From contig JACKNI010000001.1 of the NCBI GenBank assembly GCA_024234935.1, positions 372,001 to 436,000 of the forward strand: a DNA stretch of 64,000 nucleotides. Reading direction: 5' to 3'. A model generated the notes under the pieces. That model was not told where the DNA came from. It worked only from the letters and a program-made list of their open reading frames with translations, and ran no database searches. This document shows positions 18,482-26,753 of this stretch, piece by piece. The DNA is from Chromatiales bacterium. Lineage in GTDB: Bacteria; Pseudomonadota; Gammaproteobacteria; Steroidobacterales; GCA-2729495. Every line of letters begins with the position of its first letter. Position 1 is the first letter of the stretch. The translations under genes were made by a program, and so were the position numbers.

Positions 18482-20686
18482 TCAGCCTGTCGGTGCCAGA
18501 ATCACGCCGGCCAGGGGCGGCAGGCTGATCAGCACCGACCAGGGTTGATGCATGCACGGTACGGCTTCAGCCGTCAGCGGGACAGGGTTGCCCAGATCGC
18601 TGCCGCCGTAGAATCGGGAGTCTGAATTCAGGATCTCCCGATACTGACCTGCGTGCGGAACACCGATCCGGTATCCGGTGCGCGCCACCGGGGTAAAATT
18701 GAGCGCGATCAGCAGACATTCATCCCTGCTCCGGCGCAGGTAACTCAATACCGAGTTTTCGGCATCTTCCCAGCTCAGCCACTGAAAGCCGCTGGCGTCA
18801 AAATCAAGCGCGTGCAGGGCGGAGTGTGCCGCGTAGATGTGGTTCAGGTCGCGCACCAGTCGCTGCATGCCACCATGACGCGGGTCATCCAGCAGGTGCC
18901 AGGGCAGCGACTCCCGCACGTTCCATTCCGAGGGCTGTGCCAGTTCACTGCCCATGAACAGGAGCTTCTTGCCCGGATAGGTCCATTGGTAGGTATAGGC
19001 AAGACGCAGATTGGCCAGGCGCTGCCAGTCATCGCCGGGCATCTTGCCCAGCATGGACCGCTTCAGGTGTACGACTTCGTCGTGCGAGAGAGGGAGCACA
19101 AAATTCTCGCTGAAGGCATAAACAGGACCAAATGTCAGCAGGTCATGGTGATGTTTGCGATAGACAGGATCCAGCGAAAGGTACTTCAGCGTGTCGTGCA
19201 TCCAGCCCATGTTCCATTTCATGCTGAAGCCGAGACCGCCCAGATCAACCGGCCGGCTCACGCCAGGCCAGGCGGTTGATTCTTCGGCAATGGTGATCGA
19301 GCCGGGAAAGTCCCGGTGGGTCATGGCATTCAGTTCGCGCAGGAAGGATACGGCTTCCAGGTTCTCGTTCCCGCCGTGCCTGTTTGGCAGCCACTGACCC
19401 GGGCGGCGCGAGTAATCCAGATACAGCATCGAAGCGACTGCATCGACCCGCAGACCATCGACATGGAATTCCTCCAGCCAGAAGCGAGCGCTCGACAGCA
19501 GAAAGCTGCGCACTTCACAGCGATCGTAATTGAAAACCAGTGTTCCCCAGTCAGGATGGCTGCCCTTCCTGGGGTCGCTGTATTCGTACAGCGGTGATCC
19601 GTCGAAGCGGGCCAGCCCATGGCTGTCGCGGGGAAAATGTCCGGGCACCCAGTCGAGGATCACCCCCAGACCGGCACGGTGGCAGGTATCGATCAGATAA
19701 CGCAGATCATCGGGTGAGCCAAACCGGCAGGTTGCAGCAAAATAGCCGACGGGCTGGTAACCCCATGACTCATCCAGTGGATGCTCCGTTAGCGGCATCA
19801 GTTCGATATGGGTGAATCCGAGCTCCGCCGCATAGGGCACCAGCAGGTCGGCCGCAGCACGATAGCTGAGTGGCTGCTGACCAGGTCCGTGCCGCCAGGA
19901 GCCCAGATGGACTTCATAAATGGAGACCGGCGCATGCAGCCACTGCCAGCCGGTGCGCGCGGTCATCCACTGGTCGTCATGCCAGCGGTATGCCGATTGC
20001 GGCCGCGCTATGGAAGCGGTCGCCGGGCGCAGCTCTGACTCGCGGGTCCACGGATCGCTTTTCAGCAGCAGCTCACCGCTCTGGCGATTGCGGATCTCGT
20101 ACTTGTAGATGGTGCTCGGGAGGCCAGGTACAAACAGCTCCCAGACGCCCGAACTTCCGCGAACCCGCATCGGATGACAGCGGCCATCCCACTGATTGAA
20201 GTCGCCGACGATGCTGACCCGCTCGGCCTCAGGCGCCCAGACTGCGAAGCGAATCCCGGGAATCCCGTCTGCCGAGACCTGATGATTGCCCATGAAGCGA
20301 TAAGCCGAGCTGTGCAGTCCGGCGTTGAACAGGTTCAGATCCGAGTCGGCCAGCTGCGGGGGGAAGCAGTAGGGATCAAAGTGCTCGTCGCTTGTTCCGT
20401 CGCTTGCAAGTGTTCGCAGGCGATAACGTGCCGGGACCAGCCTTGCCGGGCCATGCCACTCGAACAGGTCGGTATCACCAACCCGGGTCAGCGCGAGCCC
20501 GGATTCTGCGATGCTGACTGCCGCAGTGTGGGGCAGAAGCGCCCGTACCACGACCTCCTCGGAGCCTGCGGGGTGCCGGCCGAGTATTTCGAAGGGATCG
20601 TGGTGCCGCGCCTCCATGAGGCGCTGCAGGGCGGTATCGGTGACAGCAGTGAGTGGAGGCGTTTTCTGTGGGTCTGGTGGCCGCAT
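18482..20686 (-). CDS. glgB: 1,4-alpha-glucan branching enzyme GlgB
   Basis: GlgB introduces alpha-1,6 branches into glycogen. The 734-residue product has two N-terminal carbohydrate-binding modules (about 1-220), the GH13 (beta/alpha)8 barrel with ELMPLTEHPLDESWGYQ, the nucleophile Asp in GLRVDAVASML and the acid Glu in TIAEESTAW, and the C-terminal all-beta domain. Length matches the two-CBM48 gammaproteobacterial class (E. coli 728). It is divergent from glgC, and the 92 bases between their starts must hold both promoters. Confidence 0.97.
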   Translation of the reverse strand: MRPPDPQKTPPLTAVTDTALQRLMEARHHDPFEILGRHPAGSEEVVVRALLPHTAAVSIAESGLALTRVGDTDLFEWHGPARLVPARYRLRTLASDGTSDEHFDPYCFPPQLADSDLNLFNAGLHSSAYRFMGNHQVSADGIPGIRFAVWAPEAERVSIVGDFNQWDGRCHPMRVRGSSGVWELFVPGLPSTIYKYEIRNRQSGELLLKSDPWTRESELRPATASIARPQSAYRWHDDQWMTARTGWQWLHAPVSIYEVHLGSWRHGPGQQPLSYRAAADLLVPYAAELGFTHIELMPLTEHPLDESWGYQPVGYFAATCRFGSPDDLRYLIDTCHRAGLGVILDWVPGHFPRDSHGLARFDGSPLYEYSDPRKGSHPDWGTLVFNYDRCEVRSFLLSSARFWLEEFHVDGLRVDAVASMLYLDYSRRPGQWLPNRHGGNENLEAVSFLRELNAMTHRDFPGSITIAEESTAWPGVSRPVDLGGLGFSMKWNMGWMHDTLKYLSLDPVYRKHHHDLLTFGPVYAFSENFVLPLSHDEVVHLKRSMLGKMPGDDWQRLANLRLAYTYQWTYPGKKLLFMGSELAQPSEWNVRESLPWHLLDDPRHGGMQRLVRDLNHIYAAHSALHALDFDASGFQWLSWEDAENSVLSYLRRSRDECLLIALNFTPVARTGYRIGVPHAGQYREILNSDSRFYGGSDLGNPVPLTAEAVPCMHQPWSVLISLPPLAGVILAPTG

Positions 20687-20778
20687 GGTCAGCTTCGAGC
20701 CTTGTCAATCCGGGTGAACAAGCAGCCGTATGGTGTTACATTCATTGGCAGTGTGACACATCGGGCGATGGGGCGGTC

Positions 20779-22125
20779 ATGAGCATCTTCTATCCGGGCA
20801 GTACCGCAAAGCCAATGCGTTCGGGGCGCTTTGTAAGCCAGCTTACCAAGAGCACCATGGCCATCGTAATGGCAGGTGGGCGGGGCGAGCGGTTGCGCCA
20901 GTTGACAGAGCACCGCGCCAAGCCGGCAACGCCGTTCGGCGGGAAGTACCGCATTATCGATTTCAGCCTTTCCAATTGCGTCAATTCCGGAATCCGGCAG
21001 ATTCTGGTCATGACACAGTACAAATCACATTCTCTTACCCAGCATATCCAGCGTGGCTGGGGTTATTTGCGTGGCGAACTGGGTGAGTTTGTCCAGCTGG
21101 TTCCTGCCCAGCAGAAACTCGGCGAGCTCTGGTACCGGGGGACCGCCGATTGCGTGTACCAGAACCTCGATATCATCCAGGCGCATGACCCGGAACTGGT
21201 ACTGGTCCTCGCGGGCGACCACGTATACAAGATGGACTACGGTCCGATGATCGCATTTCATGTGGCTCGTGCAGCTGACGTGACGCTTGGCATGGTGCAG
21301 GTACCCGTTAATCAGGCGCATGAATTCGGCATTGCGACGCTCGATGCGGATCAACGTATCGTGAAGTTCAGTGAAAAGCCCCGTAATCCCGAGCCGATGC
21401 CGGGCCGCAATGATGTCGCGCTCGCATCAATGGGTATCTATGTGTTCAGCGTCGACTATCTGCGTGCTGCGCTGAATCGCGATGCGGAGGATGCGGTCTC
21501 GGCGCATGATTTTGGCAAGAACATCATCCCGGCAGCAATCGCTGCCAGCAGCCGGGTATTTGCCTATCCCTTTGAGAGCGTTGAAACCGAGGCACAGGCC
21601 TATTGGCGCGATGTGGGTACGGTCGACGCGTTTTACGCGGCAAACATGGAGCTTATCTTCGTCAGCCCGGAGTTGAATCTTTATGATTCCGAGTGGCCGA
21701 TCTGGACCTATCAGGAGCAGACCCCCTGCGCAAAGTTTGTACTCGACGAGGACGGCAGGCGAGGGGTTGCGATCAATTCTATGGTTGCGGGCGGCTGTAT
21801 CGTTTCCGGGGCACTGGTCCGCGAGTCCCTGCTGTTTTTCAACGTCACCGTCAATGAGCGCAGCGAGGTGTTTCGCGCGGTCATATTGCCCGATGTCACG
21901 ATTGGACGTGGTTGTCGCATCAGCCGGGCGATCGTGGATGAAGGCTGCTCGATACCGGACGGTATGGTGATTGGCGAAGACAACGCACTGGACCGGCGCC
22001 GTTTCCATGTGACCGAGCAGGGTGTGGTCCTTGTCACCCAGGACATGCTGAAGAACTGCAGCGTTTCCGCATCCGGTCCGGCTCCGACTGTATCTCCCGT
22101 TGCCCAGCCCCATACCGCAGGCTGA
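20779..22125 (+). CDS. glgC: Glucose-1-phosphate adenylyltransferase (ADP-glucose pyrophosphorylase)
   Basis: GlgC makes ADP-glucose, the committed and allosterically controlled step of bacterial glycogen synthesis. The 448-residue product has the nucleotide-binding loop MAGGRGERLRQLTEHRAKPA, FGGKYRIIDFSLSNC, the WYRGTADCVYQN segment and a C-terminal left-handed beta-helix. I placed the start at the ATG at 20779 because the frame, though open 42 codons upstream, shows no similarity there and would run into the glgB region. malQ follows after 17 bases, probably in the same transcript. Confidence 0.96.
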   Translation: MSIFYPGSTAKPMRSGRFVSQLTKSTMAIVMAGGRGERLRQLTEHRAKPATPFGGKYRIIDFSLSNCVNSGIRQILVMTQYKSHSLTQHIQRGWGYLRGELGEFVQLVPAQQKLGELWYRGTADCVYQNLDIIQAHDPELVLVLAGDHVYKMDYGPMIAFHVARAADVTLGMVQVPVNQAHEFGIATLDADQRIVKFSEKPRNPEPMPGRNDVALASMGIYVFSVDYLRAALNRDAEDAVSAHDFGKNIIPAAIAASSRVFAYPFESVETEAQAYWRDVGTVDAFYAANMELIFVSPELNLYDSEWPIWTYQEQTPCAKFVLDEDGRRGVAINSMVAGGCIVSGALVRESLLFFNVTVNERSEVFRAVILPDVTIGRGCRISRAIVDEGCSIPDGMVIGEDNALDRRRFHVTEQGVVLVTQDMLKNCSVSASGPAPTVSPVAQPHTAG

Positions 22126-22142
22126 GCGGGGAGGACACATCG

Positions 22143-23672
22143 TTGACTGACCTGCTTGCAGAGGGCCGTAGTGCCGGCGTACTCCTGCACCCGACCTCGC
22201 TCCCCGGAAACTGGGAGAGCGGCGTGCTCGGTGAAGATGCGCGGCGGTTTGCCGACTTGCTTGCGGACGCCGGATTCAGTCTGTGGCAGATGCTTCCGGT
22301 GGGCCCGGTCGGTGGCTCGCTTTCACCCTATCAGCTGACTTCGGCTTTTGCCGGAAATTCACGTCTGGTCGATCCGGTGCCGCTCAAGGCAGCCGGGTGG
22401 TTGGCGCCTGAAGCATCCGTTGCCGGGGGCGAGTGGCAGCAGCGTGCCGGACTTCTGCGGCAGGCGTGGGACGGGTTCCGGCGGGCGGCAAGTCATGCGG
22501 AACGCAGCGAATTTGCCGCGTTCTGGCAAGCACAGCGCAGCTGGCTGCTGCCCTATGCGTTGTTCAGGGTTGCTCGTGAGCAGTATGGTGAGTCAGGCTG
22601 GTGGACTTGGCCCGAAGCTGTCCGGCATCGGGTTCCTGCAGCAGTTTCCGGTCTGCTCAAGGAGGCTGATGCGCGCATTCGCCAAGTGGCGTTCGAGCAG
22701 TGGATCTTTGACCGGCAGTGGGCCGATTTCCGGCATTACGCTGCGAGCCGTGGTATCCAGCTGTTGGGCGATCTGCCCATATACGTCGATCTGGACAGCG
22801 CCGATGTCTGGTGGCACCGGACGCTCTTTCGCGTGGACAAGGACGGGAACCCTGAAGCGGTGGCGGGAGTACCGCCAGACTACTTCAGTGAGGACGGGCA
22901 GGTTTGGGGGAACCCCCTTTATGCCTGGGAGCGAATGGAGGCGGATGGTTTCTGCTGGTGGCGGGACAGGGTGGCCAATCAGTTGCGGCGCTTCGATTGT
23001 CTGCGTATCGACCACTTCCGGGGCCTGCAGGCTTACTGGGAGGTTCCGGTTGGCGCGGAATCGGCACGCGAAGGGTCATGGCGGGATGCGCCGGGCGCCG
23101 CGTTACTGAAGGCGCTGGGTGCGGGTGGCGAGGGGCGCCACTTCGTCGCTGAGGACCTGGGAACGATCACCACCGAGGTCCATCAGCTCCGCAGGCAGTT
23201 TGGCTTGCCGGGCATGCTGGTCATGCAGTTTGCCTTCGACGGCTCGGCTGACAATCCTTATCTGCCCGACAATCAGGTTGAAGAAGCCGTGATCTATACC
23301 GGCACGCATGACAACGACACGCTTGTTGGCTGGTACGCCGGACTCAGCGAGGAAACGCGGCGTTACGTTCATGAAGTTCTGCACTGCGGTGTGGCCGACA
23401 TGCCGGCGGCACTGATGGATGCGGTTTGGCATTCGCCGGCACGCGTGGCGATGCTGCCGTTCCAGGATCTGCTTGGCCTGGGTACTGAAGCACGGATGAA
23501 TATACCGGGTACCACGCAGGGAAACTGGATCTGGCGGTTCGACTGGTCACAGGTACGGGCAGACTACGCTACGGGGTGGCGGGCAGATGCCGCCGCCTCA
23601 GGCCGACTCCGGATCAAGTCCGGCGAGGCGCCGGTAGAGCGCGAGGTACTGGGGCGCCTGGTGTGCCCATGA
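22143..23672 (+). CDS. malQ: 4-alpha-glucanotransferase (amylomaltase)
   Basis: MalQ transfers glucan segments between maltodextrins. The 509-residue GH77 product carries LLHPTSLPG near the N-terminus, GDLPIYVDLDSADVWW, the nucleophile region CLRIDHFRG, AEDLGTIT and THDNDT. The start is a TTG at 22143, supported by GGGGAGGAC at ideal distance; no in-frame ATG lies near. The last 75 bases overlap the 3' end of the convergent glgA on the other strand, so the final 25 or so codons are constrained in both genes. Confidence 0.94.
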   Translation: MTDLLAEGRSAGVLLHPTSLPGNWESGVLGEDARRFADLLADAGFSLWQMLPVGPVGGSLSPYQLTSAFAGNSRLVDPVPLKAAGWLAPEASVAGGEWQQRAGLLRQAWDGFRRAASHAERSEFAAFWQAQRSWLLPYALFRVAREQYGESGWWTWPEAVRHRVPAAVSGLLKEADARIRQVAFEQWIFDRQWADFRHYAASRGIQLLGDLPIYVDLDSADVWWHRTLFRVDKDGNPEAVAGVPPDYFSEDGQVWGNPLYAWERMEADGFCWWRDRVANQLRRFDCLRIDHFRGLQAYWEVPVGAESAREGSWRDAPGAALLKALGAGGEGRHFVAEDLGTITTEVHQLRRQFGLPGMLVMQFAFDGSADNPYLPDNQVEEAVIYTGTHDNDTLVGWYAGLSEETRRYVHEVLHCGVADMPAALMDAVWHSPARVAMLPFQDLLGLGTEARMNIPGTTQGNWIWRFDWSQVRADYATGWRADAAASGRLRIKSGEAPVEREVLGRLVCP

Positions 23673-25085
23673 AAAGTCCTGTGTCATGCCGTTATGGCGC
23701 ACTTGTTGCCATACCGAAGGCTGCCGGTACCAGGCCAGAACCTGGTTGATTGCCCACATCAGTCCGCCGGTATCCGCATCGCGAAAGACGCTTCCGGTTC
23801 CGGTTCCACTGTACGGATCGAAATGACTGACCGTATCGTGCAGTCCACCGGTATCCCGAACGATGGGTACGGAACCGTAGCGCAGCGCATACATCTGCGT
23901 CAGCCCGCAGGGTTCGTACAGCGACGGAACCAGAAAGGCATCACTGCCGGCAAAAACAAGTCGGGCAAGCGCTTCATTGTGTGCCGGAATAAAGGCGAAG
24001 TGGTCGGGCATGTCATCCGCCAGTTCCTGCAGGGCATCCGCATAGGGTTTGTCACCTTCGCCGAGGATGACGGCCCGACAAGAGCTGTTGCGCAGGAATG
24101 GCGGCAAGGCTTCTAGTACGAGTTCAATGCCTTTCTGTTCCGCCAGCCGTGAGACCATGCCGAGGATCGGCAAGTCCGGGGCTTCGCTGAACCCTGAGCG
24201 CCTGATCAGTTCGGATCGGCACTGCAGTTTGCCCCCGGTATCCGTCGGACTGTAATTGCGCGGCAGCAGATGATCCGATTCGGGATCCCAGCGACTGTAG
24301 TCGACGCCATTCAGTATCCCCACGAGCCGGTTCCGGCGTTGTCGCAACAGGGCATCGAGACCCTTGCCGTAGGCAGGCGTGAGGATTTCACTGGCGTGTG
24401 TAGGACTTACCGTGGTCAGGGCATCTGCGGCGGTGATACCGGTACGCAGAAAGTTCAGTGTCCGAGGTACAGGATCATCAGTCGATATCAGTTCTGCGGT
24501 TTCGTCCAGGCCCAGCTTGTCGGCCAGCGCGGCGGGAAAAACACCCTGATAGCCGATATTGTGAATCGTGAGTACGGAGTTCGCAGGGCGGAATACCGGC
24601 TCGCGCAGCTGATGCCTCTTTAACAGCAAGGGTGCAAGTGATGCATGCCAGTCGTGACAATGAACGATATGCGGCGCCCATTCGAGCAGCTGGCACAGTT
24701 TCAGTGCCGCATGGGACAGTAGTGCAAAGCGCAGGGCTTCCGTATCACCGCCGCCGTAGATCGTGCTGCCCGAGAAAAAGGCCGGCGCATCGACCTGATA
24801 GATCACTGGTCCCGTATTCGCTCCGCTGCAGAGAAACTCATATGGAGGGTGCGTACCATTCAGCGCTACCGGCGATATTCCGTTGGCGGCATGAGCATGA
24901 AACTTCAGCGCCGCTGCTGTATCTCCGGCCTGCTCAAGACCACGATAGCGTGGCATGACCACCCGTACATCATGGCCAGACGCGGCCAGCTGGTCAGAGA
25001 GACCGGCAACCATATCGGCGAGACCCCCGGTCTTGGCGAGCGGGGCATACTCGGCGGTGATCATCAGGATGCGCAACGCTTTCAT
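23598..25085 (-). CDS. glgA: Glycogen synthase (ADP-glucose type) GlgA
   Basis: GlgA elongates the alpha-1,4 glucan chain from ADP-glucose. The 495-residue GT5 product shows the N-terminal ADP-glucose-binding motif KTGGLADMV (about 18-26), the HCHDWHASL segment, and the C-terminal nucleotide-sugar site with PSLYEPCGLTQMYALRYG. The length is normal (E. coli 477). It reads toward malQ and overlaps it tail to tail by 75 bases. A terminator for the upstream beta-barrel gene lies just before its start, so glgA should have its own promoter in or near the 92-base gap, which I did not locate. Confidence 0.96.
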   Translation of the reverse strand: MKALRILMITAEYAPLAKTGGLADMVAGLSDQLAASGHDVRVVMPRYRGLEQAGDTAAALKFHAHAANGISPVALNGTHPPYEFLCSGANTGPVIYQVDAPAFFSGSTIYGGGDTEALRFALLSHAALKLCQLLEWAPHIVHCHDWHASLAPLLLKRHQLREPVFRPANSVLTIHNIGYQGVFPAALADKLGLDETAELISTDDPVPRTLNFLRTGITAADALTTVSPTHASEILTPAYGKGLDALLRQRRNRLVGILNGVDYSRWDPESDHLLPRNYSPTDTGGKLQCRSELIRRSGFSEAPDLPILGMVSRLAEQKGIELVLEALPPFLRNSSCRAVILGEGDKPYADALQELADDMPDHFAFIPAHNEALARLVFAGSDAFLVPSLYEPCGLTQMYALRYGSVPIVRDTGGLHDTVSHFDPYSGTGTGSVFRDADTGGLMWAINQVLAWYRQPSVWQQVRHNGMTQDFSWAHQAPQYLALYRRLAGLDPESA

Positions 25086-25116
25086 GGGCGCGGATCATCG
25101 CTGATCCGGACACCAG

Positions 25117-25147
25117 AAAAAAGCGGGCCCCGCGATAGCGGGGCCCG
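25117..25147 (-). terminator. Intrinsic terminator downstream of the beta-barrel gene pair
   Basis: CGGGCCCCGC (25124-25133) and GCGGGGCCCG (25138-25147) form a perfect 10-bp stem with a GATA loop; six A residues at 25117-25122 give a U-run on the minus strand. It ends transcription from the gene at 25178-25882 before glgA. Confidence 0.85.
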
Positions 25148-25177
25148 TGACCAGGCGTGGATCCTGCAGCGCCGGGG

Positions 25178-25882
25178 CTACTCGAAGTGATAAAGCGCCA
25201 TGAACTGCAGGACGTACACGAAGTCGGTGTTGTCCATGTCGTAGTAGGTGAAATCTGCCCGGAGGCTGAAGGGTGAGTCGGTATGCATGTTGATGCCGAA
25301 GCCGGCGGCCAGATCCGTGCCGTCATCGGAGGTCCTGATCGCCGCATTCTGCGCGCCCAGTGGCGGACCGGAAGCGTAAAGCTCGCTCCGCTCGTAACCC
25401 GCATAATCGGCGTTCCAGTCTATGACACCAAGTTTGCCGTAGAGGTCAAAGCTCTCGTTCAGTGGCAGGTTGCCGACCAGAAACAGCTGCCAGCCGTCCC
25501 GCTCGATCTCGCTGGTCCACTGCCGGCTGGAGCAGCCGAAAGTGGCGCAGCTCACCGGCAGGCCAAGATCGTCCGTGGCCGTCCCGAAATCGATATAGCC
25601 GATTTCAATGCCGATGTTCTGGTTGAACATCCAGCCGGCTACGAAGTTGAAGCTGACGTCGGACCCCGAAAAGTCGGGGTCGCTCCCGACGCCGACCGGC
25701 GGTGGTTGCGTGTCCTGGTAGCAGCCTGAGGTGGTCGATTCGCATACCGGAACCAGACCCAGGTCCGCCAGTTTTGACTCCGTGCGGCTGCCGCCGATAC
25801 CTATGCCCAGATAGGCACCTGCTGTTGCAATCGACGGTGTACACAACATCACCGCGATGATGGTAGCGAGAATCCTGCTCAT
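25178..25882 (-). CDS. Small outer-membrane beta-barrel protein
   Basis: The 234-residue product has a signal peptide (about 1-21, ending ATA-GA) followed by alternating amphipathic strands typical of an 8-stranded outer-membrane barrel of the OmpA-N/OmpW-like size class (for example NIGIEIGYIDFG and SLRADFTYYDMDN). It ends in YHFE, one residue past the usual terminal aromatic. Extracellular loops contain two Cys pairs (CESTTSGC, CATFGC), which could form disulfides. No specific function can be assigned. It lies 44 bases downstream of another barrel gene on the same strand, so the two are probably cotranscribed, and a strong terminator follows. Confidence 0.75.
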   Translation of the reverse strand: MSRILATIIAVMLCTPSIATAGAYLGIGIGGSRTESKLADLGLVPVCESTTSGCYQDTQPPPVGVGSDPDFSGSDVSFNFVAGWMFNQNIGIEIGYIDFGTATDDLGLPVSCATFGCSSRQWTSEIERDGWQLFLVGNLPLNESFDLYGKLGVIDWNADYAGYERSELYASGPPLGAQNAAIRTSDDGTDLAAGFGINMHTDSPFSLRADFTYYDMDNTDFVYVLQFMALYHFE

Positions 25883-25926
25883 AGCCTGCCCCCGAAAATT
25901 GTTGAAGTTTCTATGACCGAACCTGC

Positions 25927-26601
25927 TCAGAACAGATTGTCGCGTCCCATCAGGCTGGCAAAATTGAACCGTGCGCTGAGCTCGATGCCCGTATCCTGAT
26001 CGAACACGACGCCGCGTACCCGCACAGCCAGCTTGTCATTGAAATGGTAGCCGAGCCCGATAATCGCATCGCGATTGTCGATATCGGAATCGCTCATCTC
26101 CGTATAGCGATATCCGGCTTCAAGTTCCACCTTGTCGGAAAGCGAACTGCGAATCAGGCCCTCGATCCGGTATCCGTCGTCGCTGACGCTGGTCTTTGCG
26201 CAGCTGCCATCGGCGACATCAAAATCTGCATCGACATAGCCAAGGTTGGCCACCACATGGGTGGATTCCGTCAGTCTGTAATGCGCGCCCAGTCCGGCCG
26301 CATAGGATTTTGAATCCCGATCTCCGCAGCCGTCCCCGGCACCGCTGAAGTCCCCATCGAAGTATTCAGCAAAAAGGTGCAGGCCGACCGGGCCAAACTC
26401 CGTCAGCCCAAGGGAAGCATTCAGCTTGATGCCCTCGTGCTGCCCGCCATCGATCTTGATGGCCTCGTTGCTCTCCATCCACTGGTAGCCGGCATCAAAA
26501 TAGGTGTATTGGGGGCCTTCAGCCGAAGCCGTGGCAACCCAGCTGCCCGCAAACAGCGGCAGAGCAGCAATCGTCAGCAACCGGACCTGCCTGGCATTCA
26601 T
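25927..26601 (-). CDS. Small outer-membrane beta-barrel protein
   Basis: The 224-residue product has a signal peptide (cleavage near ASA-EG, residue 28) and repeated short amphipathic strands (TYFDAGYQW, VGLHLFAEYF, VELEAGYRYTEM, KLAVRVRGVVFD), ending in Phe (GRDNLF) as expected for BAM-dependent barrels. Function is unknown; a small porin or adhesin-like barrel is possible. GAGGAGATATCC precedes the ATG. It is the first gene of a two-gene minus-strand unit and is divergent from the large TonB-dependent receptor, so the three envelope genes may respond to the same signal. Confidence 0.72.
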   Translation of the reverse strand: MNARQVRLLTIAALPLFAGSWVATASAEGPQYTYFDAGYQWMESNEAIKIDGGQHEGIKLNASLGLTEFGPVGLHLFAEYFDGDFSGAGDGCGDRDSKSYAAGLGAHYRLTESTHVVANLGYVDADFDVADGSCAKTSVSDDGYRIEGLIRSSLSDKVELEAGYRYTEMSDSDIDNRDAIIGLGYHFNDKLAVRVRGVVFDQDTGIELSARFNFASLMGRDNLF

Positions 26602-26648
26602 GGATATCTCCTCGGAATAATCGATGCGGACGGCGGAAATCGCGAGCG

Positions 26649-26677
26649 ACTATAGCGAATCGGTTCAGGACTGGCTA
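26649..26677 (-). promoter_or_regulatory. Candidate sigma70 promoter for the beta-barrel gene pair
   Basis: On the minus strand TAGCCA (26677-26672) and TATAGT (26654-26649) are 17 bases apart, about 48 bases before the start codon at 26601. The -10 matches 5 of 6 and the -35 4 of 6 consensus bases. Confidence 0.45.
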
Positions 26678-26694
26678 GTTGCTCGCGCGATCGG

Positions 26695-26725
26695 TTGCAG
26701 CGACAAGGGGGCGGTTTGCTATCAT
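26695..26725 (+). promoter_or_regulatory. Candidate promoter for the TonB-dependent receptor
   Basis: TTGCAG (26695-26700) and TATCAT (26720-26725) are separated by 19 bases, with the start codon at 26754. The spacing is long, so this is a weak call. Confidence 0.3.
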
Positions 26726-26753
26726 GCGCCCGTTGCCTTCCAGGGGAATCCGA

